Shown here: in pieces, positions 1 to 8,925 of the stretch | How positions within the stretch are numbered: position 1 is the stretch's first letter | Layout of the letters: each line of letters begins with the position of its first letter | Source of the DNA: Phalacrocorax aristotelis | Lineage: Eukaryota > Chordata > Aves > Suliformes > Phalacrocoracidae | NCBI RefSeq assembly: GCF_949628215.1 | Contig: NC_134288.1 | Span: 10,113,682-10,177,681, forward strand | DNA length: 64,000 nucleotides | Direction of reading: 5' to 3' | The notes under the pieces: model-generated | What the model saw: only the letters and a program-made list of their open reading frames with translations | Databases searched by the model: none | What the model was told of the DNA's origin: nothing | Translations under genes and position numbers: made by a program

Positions 1-757
1 GAAGCTTCCATCATGTCGGACCTCGTAAGGCACATCAACACTAAGGACACATCATGTAATTTCTCCCTTTGGAGGTCCTAGCAAGGACGAGGCTTTGCCA
101 ACTTCTAATGTCTGGCTCTGTTATGGTAGGACATTCACCACTACAGGTGTGTCAGAGCAACTTCCCTGACTGGAGGCCCTTATTCTGCAATATTTCCACA
201 GGGGTTATGCTAAAATTACTCTTCTGAAACAGCCACTTTTGCAACATCCATGAGTAGACTCAGAGTTTAACACAGGCAAATCGTTTGGGGTGGATAAGAG
301 ACAGGAGAGGGTCAGAGTGGTGGACGATCTCCCCCTTAATTTGGGGGTACTGGGACTGCTGCTGACAGCGTGGGCAGCAGAGCACTAACAACCACGCCAG
401 CATTCAAAGAAAACCTACGCAAACCCGGCAAAACTCAAACCCCTCCGCTTCCTCCCCCCGCGCTGGAAGTTAGTTATGTTCAAATTAACGAAAGAACCAG
501 GAGGGGCTTCGGCAGCAACCGTCCCACGGACCCGCGGCGGGCCGGGACTAGGGAGCGGCCGCCGGGAGAGGCCTGAGCTCGCAAGAGACCAAGGTGCCGG
601 CCCGGCGCTCCCGCCGCCGCCACCGCGACGGCCTCCAAGGCCGCGGTCCCCGCCCGGCGCTGGCCTCGGCCTCGCCCCCGCCGCCGAGACCACCCCTCAG
701 CAGGCCAAGCCGGCGACGGGGAGGGCGGAGAGAGCGGGGTGGCGGCGACGGGGCTAC
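1..757 (-). other. NSFL1C: NSFL1C intron 1 (partial)
   Basis: This stretch follows the exon 1 donor on the minus strand and runs off the window edge. From about 400 onward it is CpG-rich and belongs to the promoter island; 1-400 is ordinary sequence. I see no exon, repeat or RNA gene in it. Confidence 0.7.
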
Positions 758-1115
758 CTGGAGGTCCCAGCCGGCGGACTCCAGGAAGAAGCGCGCTCGC
801 TCCTCCTCAACGCCGGTCACGGCCACGAACTCCCTCAGCGCCTCCTCCCTGTCCGCCATCTTGCCGCGGTGCAGCGCCCAAACACCGCCGGGGCCCGCGC
901 CAGCCCCGCCCCGCCCCGTGTGCGCCGCCGAATCCCGCCGGGCAGAAACGCGACGAGAGACATGCAGAGCCCGGCCCCGCGCACAGCGGCCCCTGGCGGC
1001 TCGGCGGTGTCATGCGCCGCGCCACGGCCGCGGTGTGCAGCGCCCAGCACCGGGACGCTTCCGCCCAACCCCGCGGCGGGCTTGCAGCGCCGCCGCTGCC
1101 CGGCTGCCCCCCGCT
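400..1115 (-). promoter_or_regulatory. NSFL1C: CpG-island promoter of NSFL1C
   Basis: Dense CpG surrounds the first exon. Tandem GC boxes lie at 904-917, upstream of the minus-strand start, and there is no TATA box. A YY1-type motif overlaps the start codon at 853-863. The pattern is that of a housekeeping TATA-less promoter; the start of transcription is probably between 865 and 910. Confidence 0.65.
758..859 (-). CDS. NSFL1C: NSFL1C (p47, p97/VCP cofactor), first coding exon
   Basis: The exon encodes 34 residues, beginning [16 protein letters not shown] and ending SAGWDLQ, where a GT donor follows in phase 0. This matches the N-terminus of mammalian p47, a UBA domain that binds ubiquitin, and the human first coding exon also ends at DLQ. 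p47 recruits the AAA ATPase p97/VCP to membranes for Golgi and ER reassembly through UBA, SEP and UBX domains; only part of the UBA is present here. The remaining exons must lie to the left of position 1, because no later p47 sequence is visible. The start is the first ATG in a CpG island and sits in a purine context (CAAGATGG). NSFL1C next to the SIRP cluster is also the human arrangement. Confidence 0.93.
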
Positions 1116-1134
1116 CCCCACGCTACGGGGGGAC

Positions 1135-1602
1135 ATTGAGGTGCTGGAGCGTGTCCAGAGGGAGCTGGGGCAGGGTCTGGAGAACAAGTCTGATGAGGAG
1201 AGGCTGGGGGAGCTGGGGGGGTTTAGCCTGGAGAAGAGGAGGCTGAGGGGAGACATTATCGCTCTCTGCAAGTACCTGAAAGGAGGGTGTAGTGGGGTGG
1301 GGGTTGGTCTCTTCTCCCAAGTAACAAGCGATAGGACGAGAGGAAATGGCCTCAAGTTGCATTGGGGAGGTTTCGATTGGATGTTAGGAAAAATATCTTC
1401 ACTGCAAGAGCGGTCAGGCACTGGAACAGGCTGCCCAGAGAGGTGGTGGAGTCACCATCCCTGGGGGTGTTCAGAAAACATGTAGACATGGCACTTCAGG
1501 GCATGGTTTAGGAGGCCATGGTGGTGTTGGTTGATGGTTGGACTTGATCTTAGAGGTCTTTTCCAGCCTTAATGATTCTATGGTTCTATTCTATGATTCT
1601 AT
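1135..1602 (+). mobile_element. CR1 LINE, 5'-truncated 3' end
   Basis: The sequence follows the 3' part of avian CR1 non-LTR retrotransposons. It has the stretch describing lodging of fewer-CpG ORF2 end and 3' UTR, the typical run near 1420-1450 (ggaacaggctgcccag) and the characteristic tail of ATTCTATG-type 8-base repeats at about 1570-1602. The tail on the plus strand shows plus orientation. Only about 470 bp remain, so no reverse transcriptase is encoded. It lies between the NSFL1C island and the 3' end of the minus-strand SIRP gene. Confidence 0.95.
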
Positions 1603-1789
1603 GACACGTCCTGCTCCCTCTTCTGGCAGAGCCTTGTTTGCCCGGAGCCACATGTGCACCAGTGCCATGGCAGTGCAGCCAGGGGTGCCACGGGAAGGTG
1701 GACTGCAGTGGGGTCAGTGCCCCGGGCAGGGGTGAGAGCCCAGGAACAGCAGTGAATAGCAGCCAGGGCATCCCCTGGATCCCGGCACA

Positions 1790-1795
1790 TTTATT
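1790..1795 (-). terminator. Poly(A) signal of the SIRPB1-like gene
   Basis: AATAAA on the minus strand lies 122 bases after the stop codon at 1917-1919, giving a short 3' UTR that ends about 170 bases before the CR1 tail. Confidence 0.7.
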
Positions 1796-1916
1796 TTGAG
1801 GTATACATGACAAAGCTAGTGGTGGCGGAGCCCTGGGACCTCCTCCCAACACCGTGACCCGAAGAACCAAGGGCTGACACGAGCAGGGTGGGACGTTATC
1901 CCCAGCATTTCAGTCC

Positions 1917-3965
1917 TCATGCCCTCCCACGCTTGAAGAGGAAGATGAGGAGGCCACCAAAGAGACCCTTCTCCAGCAGGATGACAATCCAAAAGACAAG
2001 GCTGGCGAGGAGGTTAAGACCTGTGGTGGGGCAGGGGACGTGAGTGGCCAGGGCTTGAGAACAGGCATCCCACAGCCCCCTGCCACCATGGGGACCCAGC
2101 AGCTCTCACAGACAGTTACCTGGTGGGGACATATTGCTCAGTCCCTCCCTGGTTGGGTCAGTGATCCACAGAGTAGCCATCTCACTGACGGTGTCCTGGG
2201 CATCGTGCACCACCCGGCAGGTGAACACAGACCCGTTTTTCTCCTCCGTTGCATTGACCTCCACTGGGCCTGAACTCAGCTCAAACAAGCTCTGGGGAGT
2301 CTCCACCGGCTGGAGGATCTTCTCCACCTTCATTTCCATCCTGTTTTCCAGCCAGGTGATGTCCACATCTTTCGGGTAAAACTCCTTCACGTGGCAGGTG
2401 AAGTTCACGGTCTTGTTCACCTCAACGGGGCTTGGTGGGTCAGCGACCACACGGACACTGGGAGGGACTGGGAAGAGAAGCAGCTCCTGGTGCCTGGCAT
2501 CCCCCGGCTATGCTGCCCGCAGGGTGCCCTGTCCCCTCCCCAGGACCCACAGCCCCACAGGAGCTGGGCACCCCAAGCACTGGTCACCACCCAGCCCTCA
2601 CCTCGCAGGGCTTCTCTGAGCTCGTAAATCCCCCTCAGCGGGGCCGTCAGCGTGGGGTGCTGCACCTCGCAGACAACCTGTGAGCGGACGTCGTCCTTCC
2701 GCAGCGTGATCGTCACGGTGCTGGACATTTCGTAGGAGGGTTTCGTCTGCCCAGGGGTGATGTGGGGCTGCTGAGCTGAGACTGGGGCCTCATCCTTGAG
2801 CCATCTCACACTGATGTCTTGGGGGAAGAACCCTCCGGCTGCGCAGGTGACGGACACCGATTGCCCTGGCCTCGCTCTGCGGCTGGGCCCGGACACAACC
2901 GGGTGGGTGGGTTTGGCTGCAGGGAGAAGCGTGGGGTCTTCAGACCAGACACTGCCAACCCCACCCGGCTCCAGGGCTGCAGGGAGCGGGGTTTCCCACA
3001 GGGACATAGATGTACCCGGGGACAGCCCACAGGATCCTCTGCTGGAGCTGCTCCCTGAGCCCCTTCCCCATCCCCACTCGCCCCGAATGGAGCCCACCGG
3101 GCTGGGCTGGGCCGGGCTGTGCCAGGGGCTGTTCCCAGCAGAGCTGGTTCCCACCGGGAGCTGCTCTGGGAGCCCCACTCACCTTGCACGGACACCTCTG
3201 TGCCCTTTTCAGGTCGAAGCACCTCATCACCACGTACCAATTTGCGGAACATCACACAGTAATAGGTGCCGGTGTCCTCAAGGCGAACATCCCTGATGAG
3301 GATGCTGAAGTCCGTGTTGGAGTCACTCACCACCCTTGTCACACGGGGGAAGGAGCCCTTCTGATCATAGACTGTCTTGTTCCCACTGCCCCAGCCCTTC
3401 AGCCACGCCACGGGAGCAGCGTAACTGCTGTTGGATACGGTGCAGGTGAGGCTGAGTGTCTCCCCCACTGTCACCACCACCTTGTCCTGGGGCTGGTGCA
3501 CCTCAGAGTCCTGACCTGCCTGGGCATCCGCACCTGGGTACAGCAACAGAAGGGTAGGGGCTGACAAGGGGCTTCAGAGCCAGGGCACAGCACGGGGCAT
3601 TGCCAGGCCCCCAGCCCTGAGCCCACAGTAAGGGACAGAGAGACGTCTCTGTCCCTTGACGCTGGGGTAGCCAGAACTGCTGGTGACTGTGGGATGGGGA
3701 GGGCTCGGTATCCCTGGAAGTGCTGGAGTAAAACAAACGCTTTGGCTGGGGGTAAAAGCAAAGCTGGAAGGGAGGCAGTGAGAGAAGAGCCCCAGACACC
3801 TGCAGAGACGAGAGGATTGCAATGCCATCGGGGTGGGGGAGCATGACATGGGAAAGGCACTGGGGCTGTGCAGGACCCCCACTCACCTGGGGCTCTCCAG
3901 AGCAGGAGCAGCATCAGGCAGACGAGAGGCAGCGCTTGCATCTCTGGAATCATGGTGACTCCCAT
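1917..3965 (-). CDS. SIRPB1-like activating receptor (V, C1, C1, TM with Lys, short tail)
   Basis: Five exons join in frame: 3965-3887 signal peptide, 3533-3183 V domain, 2916-2602 C1, 2467-2120 C1, 2020-1917 membrane exon. All introns are phase 1 with GT-AG ends. The protein is 398 residues. The leader MQALPLVCLMLLLLWRAPG precedes a V domain with the LTCTVS and TYYC cysteines, then two C1 domains (VSVTCAAGGFFP; VNFTCHVKEFYP). The membrane segment, about 368-393, contains adjacent Glu381 and Lys382, and the tail is only KRGRA with no tyrosine. In mammals SIRPB1 also has a membrane lysine that pairs with DAP12 (TYROBP), so an activating role is inferred. ATGs at 3953 and 3941 are in-frame alternatives; 3965 has a good context. 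The middle of the gene is nearly identical to SIRPA in inverted orientation, although leader and tail are unrelated. Confidence 0.9.
2095..3533 (-). repeat. Inverted repeat, left arm (SIRP V-C1-C1 block)
   Basis: This block is the reverse complement of 29252-30690 in SIRPA. It covers the V exon, two C1 exons, the introns between them and roughly 25 bases after the last donor. The 266-base V/C1 intron shows no difference between the copies by eye. Differences are concentrated at the two ends. Upstream of the V exon the introns are unrelated. Confidence 0.9.
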
Positions 3966-3978
3966 GTCCCACTCCCTG

Positions 3979-4040
3979 ACAGCTCAGCTCGGCTTGGCTA
4001 GCTTGCCTGAGCTTGGCTCAGCTTGACTCAACTCAGCAGG
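3979..4040. repeat. Short degenerate repeat upstream of the SIRPB1-like gene
   Basis: Several imperfect copies of a 10-11 base unit of the form ctcagcttgg lie just upstream of the minus-strand start codon. They could be part of the 5' UTR or promoter. No function is assigned. Confidence 0.4.
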
Positions 4041-4619
4041 GTGCTGGGCTCTCTCCCAGTCAAAGGGGAAGGAAGAGGCTCACCGCTGGCCAAGTTCCTC
4101 CAGGGACCCCTTGCACAAGTCCCAGCCAGTTCCCACAGTGTTGATGCCATCTTGCATCACGAGGTGGGTCCTTGCCAGCAACGTCAGTCCCACTCTCCCC
4201 GTGGGAGAGCCATGGCCACCAGCACCGGGCAGCAAGAGAGAGGAGCCCCGACCTGGCACGCTCCCCATGCGTGGCCAGCCCACAGCTCGGCACCCCTGGC
4301 CATTGTGGGGGCACCCAGCCCTTACCAGCAGGATCGGGGCATGGGCTGGCATCCCCGGTGGGCCTCAGGTGCAGAGCTCACTCGGGGCTTCACTGGAGCC
4401 CGCCTGCAGCAAGCACTGGGGCCGGCTTCCCAAACCGGGCAGGGGGACAGAGCCACGGAATAATGCTCTTTGGGGAATTATTACTGGGGGTGAAACTATT
4501 GAGTTTGAAATTATTGAGGCTAAAGTTATATCCACATTTTATAAAAGTTGTCTTCAAGATTGGAATGCAGTTGGCATGCTGGAAATGGGTTCAGTGATTG
4601 TCCCCTAAGCAACTGCACC

Positions 4620-5386
4620 TGCACTTTTAGATGTTAGGAACACCGGGGGAGCTCAGCGTCCTAATCTAAGGGAGATAACTGGAGAAGGGAGTGAAGCGAA
4701 GGCTTCTTGGCCAAACTCGTCCATAAATCACTGCAGATCCGGGGGCTGGATGGAACCATGGAACAGTGCCTGGACCAGCGCAGTAACATCATGCCCTGTG
4801 CGTGAACTTTGCTCATTATAACCTCATTATAATACTAAAATACACACCTCCATCCCAAAGTTACCTGCCTGCAAGGTATGACCACCCCTCACTGAGCATG
4901 CACTCTGAATTTCTCTTAGTCTATACCTTTAAATCAAAGTGAGAAATTTCTACACCAATCAATAACGAAAGTATGTATGACTAGAGTCACTAAGCTCCAC
5001 CTAAACATAAAAGAGTATAAAAATGACCCCAAGAGAGAGGGATGTTAGGGGAGATACCATCGCAGGCTATGGGGATCAGTCGATGGGCTGGACCTGTCTT
5101 CTCCCCCATAGGGATGCCTACTGGGCAAGACTGGAACGCTTGGTTATACCGAGTGATTCCCCCGGGAAATTTAGAGAACAAGCTTGTTAATTTGTGTTTT
5201 GTGTTTTAGCACTTTATACTTGCCCGTGCTTTGCAGGCAGCGCATTTATCACCGGCAATCCGATAAGAACCTGTATTTCTGTTGCTTCAATAAACCGGAC
5301 GATTAGTGAATCTGGCCGGGAAGCGTTACTGGGCCGACGGCACCAGCAGCGATGGTCCTGTTAGCGAATCCCTCGCGGACTGACAG
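4620..5386 (+). mobile_element. Probable solo LTR of an endogenous retrovirus
   Basis: The block is richer in A and T than its surroundings. It has an LTR-like order on the plus strand: a TATA box (5016-5023) and a canonical AATAAA signal (5289-5294) about 270 bases later, followed by a short U5-like stretch. No internal gag, pol or env sequence is seen beside it, so it is read as a solo LTR. The ends and any target duplication are not resolved, and similar AT-rich sequence from about 4455 may belong to it. Family is uncertain; age cannot be judged from one LTR. Confidence 0.6.
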
Positions 5387-5499
5387 TGCTGCGTTGGGAT
5401 CACTCAGAATCTAAGCCCCGCCAACCCAGCCCCTCCGACATGCGAGCACCAGCTGGATTGCAAGGCGCTTTATTTTCTGCCAAATTTCTTCACCTATTA

Positions 5500-5930
5500 A
5501 CGCAACGCGGGGTGAAGCCCGGCCGAGCTCTCGGCCGGCCCCGCCGCCGACCCCCGCCGCCCCGGGCCAGGCACCCAAAGCGTTAACAGCCCGCGCCGCT
5601 GCCTTCCATTTCCTGCGCAGCTTCTCCTTTTCCTTCTCCCGGAGCCGGCGCCCGAACTTTGGGCAGTGCCGATGGCTTGGCGTGCCGCTGCGGCGGCTCA
5701 CCTCCTGCTCGGGCAGCTCAGCCTCCTCCCGCTGCGGCTCTCGGGTGAGTCGGGAGCGGGGCGGCGGCGGCAGCCCCCCGCCAGCTCTCCCGCCTCCCTG
5801 CCCCTGCTGCCCGGGGGGGGGGGCGGCGGGCGACGGCCCGGCCGCCGCAGCAGATCGCTACCGCGAGCGGATCGGCAAAGCTGAAGCCCGGACGGGGGGT
5901 GGGGGTGGGGGGGGACTTTCCTCCTCCGAC
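5500..5930 (+). promoter_or_regulatory. GC-rich promoter and first intron start of the single-V SIRP gene
   Basis: CpG-rich sequence covers the first exon and continues into intron 1, where G-runs (5815-5825 and 5894-5915) are followed by a perfect GGGACTTTCC NF-kB site at 5912-5921. No TATA box is obvious directly upstream, so transcription probably starts within about 150 bases before the ATG. Confidence 0.5.
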
Positions 5931-7939
5931 CCTCGTTTTTGGGCTGTGCGGGGATGGCGGGGGCCAGGCGGGCGGGTGTGCGGCGCCGCGCCCTGCTGAG
6001 CTGGTGCCGAAGGTAGCAGGGGGCTTTGGGCAAGAGGGGTTTGGGGGCTGCACACAGTCCCGGGCTGTGAACCCTGCTCCTCGCAGAGGCCCAGTAACAC
6101 TGGCTCGTGTTGTACAGTGCTGCACGTTAACGTTTAACAGCACTCAAGAGTTTTTCCTTGTGTGAATTCCCCTTGGCTCCTTCCGTACCTTTCTAGACTC
6201 TGTACACATGCAGCACCTACTGTTAAAAACACAACGACAGGGGATGTAATTTTGTCCCTTGTTCATTCTGAACCTGGATTCCACTGCTTCCAGTGCCTGC
6301 AGTTTTCTCTGCCATATGCAGGGGTATTTCTCAGCTGAGCTGCTGCAAACTTGGAGGAAGCTGGGGTTACTCTGCCTGTGCGGTTGGAGTGAGTGGAGCA
6401 AGCCCTCGCCTCACTCCATCGCTTAGCCCCTACCCTTCTGTTGCTGTACCCAGGTGCGGATGCCCAGGCAGGTCAGGACTCTGAGGTGCACCAGCCCCAG
6501 GACAAGGTGGTGGTGACAGTGGGGGAGACACTCAACCTCACCTGCACTGTGTCCTACAGCAGTTACCCTTCTAGCGTGGTGTGGCTGAAGGGCTGGGGCA
6601 GTGGGAACAAGACAGTCTATGATCAGAAGGGCTCCTTCCCCCGTGTGACAAGGGTGGTGAGTGACTCCAACACGGACTTCAGCATCCTCATCAGGGATGT
6701 TCGCCCTGAGGACACCGGCACCTATTACTGTGTGAAGATCCGCAAATTGGTACATGGTGATGAGGTGTTTCAATGTGGGAAAGGCACGGTGGTGTCCCTG
6801 CGCGGTGAGTGCAGCCCAATGGGACACTGATCCCGGGGACCCCATCCCACAGCCCCTGCCCTGCCCATGGTGGGGTCCCTCACTGCCCCCCCACCCACCA
6901 CCCTCTCCCCACTCTGCCTTCTGTCTCCACAGGTTCAGCCCTGGTTCCCAGCATGGCGGCTGCAGCTGTAGTGCTCTGCTTCCTCCTCGGCCTCTTCATC
7001 ACCCTTTACATGTACAAGAGGAAGCACAGAGGCAAGGCAGAGAGACAGTGCCTGGCCAGGCCGGCGGCCATGGACAGCTTCTCACCCGTCCCTCTGCTGT
7101 GCTCTGCAGGGAGCCCTGGCACCCCCAGGTTTGTACCCACCACCTCTTCCTTTTGCAGCAAGGTGAGCGAAACACCTTACACACCTGCCTTATCCTGGTT
7201 TCCTCTCTCTCTGGAGCAGTAGTTTTCCCCAGAAAAGGTCCCTTACTCACAGGTGCATTGCTGCGCTGCATTGCTTCTTTCTGTGTTTCATGGAAGTGTG
7301 TGGTGAGGAGCACCCAGTGTTGGGAGCTCCCTGCAGCCCCTCACTGTGGTGTCTGAGCCAGGCCCAGGTGCACAGACAGCACGTTGTTCCTCTCCTCTGC
7401 CTTCAGCGTGGGCCTTGTGTAAATTTGGAGGGGAATTGAGGGCTGTGCTGGGTGGGTTGGGGAGGGGACCTGGCTTCCTTTAGCTCTAATGGCCATCCTT
7501 CACCTCCAGCAGCACAGTTCTGGATGCAGGGACCTCACATCTGCCCAGCCAGGTAAGGATGAGCTGTGAATATGGGGAAGAGCATCCCGTGCTGATGTCC
7601 CAGCTTACAGGGACTCTGCAAGGCTCTGGGGCCAGGGTAGGCATTGGGTGAGCAGCAGCTGCCTGCACACAGTCTCAGCATGCTCTGCACCGTGGTGTGG
7701 GGCCATTTGTGCAGCCATGGCACTGCCATCCTGGCTTGAACCTGCCATTAGGGTTATTTTTTCAAGATTTTTCTTGTGACAGTATTCACCGTTTGTGTGC
7801 ACTTCTGCAGCAAAGCAGCAAGGAGGACAATGATGTCCACTATGCCGATCTCCAGCCACTGCCCGTGGCCCCGCAGCACAGCAGGAGCCCCAGCGCAGCC
7901 TGCTCTGAGTATGCCAGCATCAGGGTCACTGCCAAGTGA
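5672..7939 (+). CDS. Single-V-domain SIRP receptor with two ITIMs
   Basis: Preferred model: exons 5672-5744 (signal peptide MAWRAAAAAHLLLGQ...), 6454-6804 (V), 6933-7031 (membrane), 7110-7128, 7513-7552 and 7811-7939, giving 236 residues. The V domain has Cys55, Trp68 and Cys117 and closely matches SIRPA. The membrane span is about 149-169 with no charged residue, followed by YKRKHR. The last exon carries VHYADL (Tyr205) and SEYASI (Tyr228), two ITIMs expected to bind SHP-1 or SHP-2. The two small exons have the same phases as the SIRPA tail exons, and the second is also 40 bases long. The model needs a GC donor at 7032. An alternative with only GT-AG introns extends exon 3 to 7162 and joins 7811 in frame, giving 260 residues. 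C1 domains are absent: V and membrane exons are 128 bases apart. There is an extra Cys132 near the FG loop. An inhibitory role is inferred. Confidence 0.87.
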
Positions 7940-8012
7940 CGTGTGGCGCAGAAGTCTGCAAGGCCAAAGAACCCGTTTTGGGTGAGGAAGCAGGGACATT
8001 TCTGTAGGGCAC

Positions 8013-8018
8013 AATAAA
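8013..8018 (+). terminator. Poly(A) signal of the single-V SIRP gene
   Basis: AATAAA lies 74 bases after the stop codon at 7937-7939, giving a compact 3' UTR. Confidence 0.75.
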
Positions 8019-8845
8019 GAAGTGGTTCTGTTTGCATGGCACACCCTGGTTCAAGCTCGACACACTGTGCTCGGAGCTGGCAAAGCTCCCTAATTCATTC
8101 CCATCTCACCAGTGGTGTTGGGTGAGGCTCAGGGCCAGACCCACCATGCCGGGGCTTGGCAGCAGCTCTCCCAGGACCCAGAAGCCATCTCAAATACAGG
8201 ATGAGACCATGAGGCTGAGCACCTCTGCCTTGTGCAAGCTGGTTTGCACTGATTACACCAGGAGGACTTCATGCACACCTCTCCACCAGCATGGGACACC
8301 ACCAGCACTTTCCTGGCTCAGCAGGTCCATAATTTCTGTTATCTTGTCACTGCACCAAGCCCATCCTCATAAAAGCCATCCTCATAAACAGCTGTGCCAT
8401 CCAGTCCTGCTGTGTTCGGAGCAAGAGCAATAGTGCCGGTCCCATGGGGTCCTGGGAGACCTGTGGCCTCCACAGGCTCATGTCAGCTCACCCTGTGCTG
8501 TTGCTGGGCTCGTGCTGAGCCCCATGGGCAGCTGCAGCCTCCTACCCTGCTCCCGAGCAGCTTCCCCAGGCAGGGTGGCTGCCTGGCTCCCACCAAACCT
8601 GTGTCTTCTGACCACCCTTAGGGCAGTTCTGCAGCTCTCAGGACAGCCCTTGGTGCCACTTTGCTGCAGCTCAGGGGCCAAGGCCCAGCCCTCGCCTGTC
8701 TTTCTATGCCCTCCCAAAGAGGAGGCCAGTATTTGGGAACAGGGTTTATGATGCTGTGGTGAAATCAGGGCAGCTGGCACCAGCCAGCCCTTCCACCCTT
8801 CTCCCTGATCCGTGCACATCTGCTGCTCCGGCCCCAGCCAGTCCA

Positions 8846-8925
8846 TGCATATCTGCTCCATGCACGTCTGCTTTGTGCACATCTGCTCCATGCACATCTC
8901 CTGCTCCATGCACGTGTGCTCAGTG
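8846..8925. repeat. Minisatellite, about 15-base unit
   Basis: Four to five imperfect copies of a 15-base unit resembling tccatgcacatctgc stand head to tail. They produce the regular Met-His-Ile-Cys-Ser pattern in one shadow frame. Confidence 0.7.

Noticed and set aside
476-1246. A 256-codon open frame opposite NSFL1C
   Set aside because: Pro/Arg/Ala-rich product of the CpG island, running into the CR1; a shadow frame.
1135-1602. Open frames within the CR1
   Set aside because: The copy is a short 3' fragment without reverse transcriptase.
2806-3567. A 253-codon frame across the SIRPB1-like V exon and intron, mirrored at 29068-29979
   Set aside because: It reads through the 266-base intron because that intron happens to lack stops; phase and splice sites show the true exons. 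The matching frames in both arms only reflect the inverted duplication.
4455-4620. A possible internal retroviral remnant next to the LTR
   Set aside because: AT-rich but no recognisable retroviral protein; it may be the outer part of the LTR or unrelated.
8846-8925. A possible cysteine-rich small protein (repeated Met-His-Ile-Cys)
   Set aside because: It is the translation of a 15-base minisatellite, not a gene.
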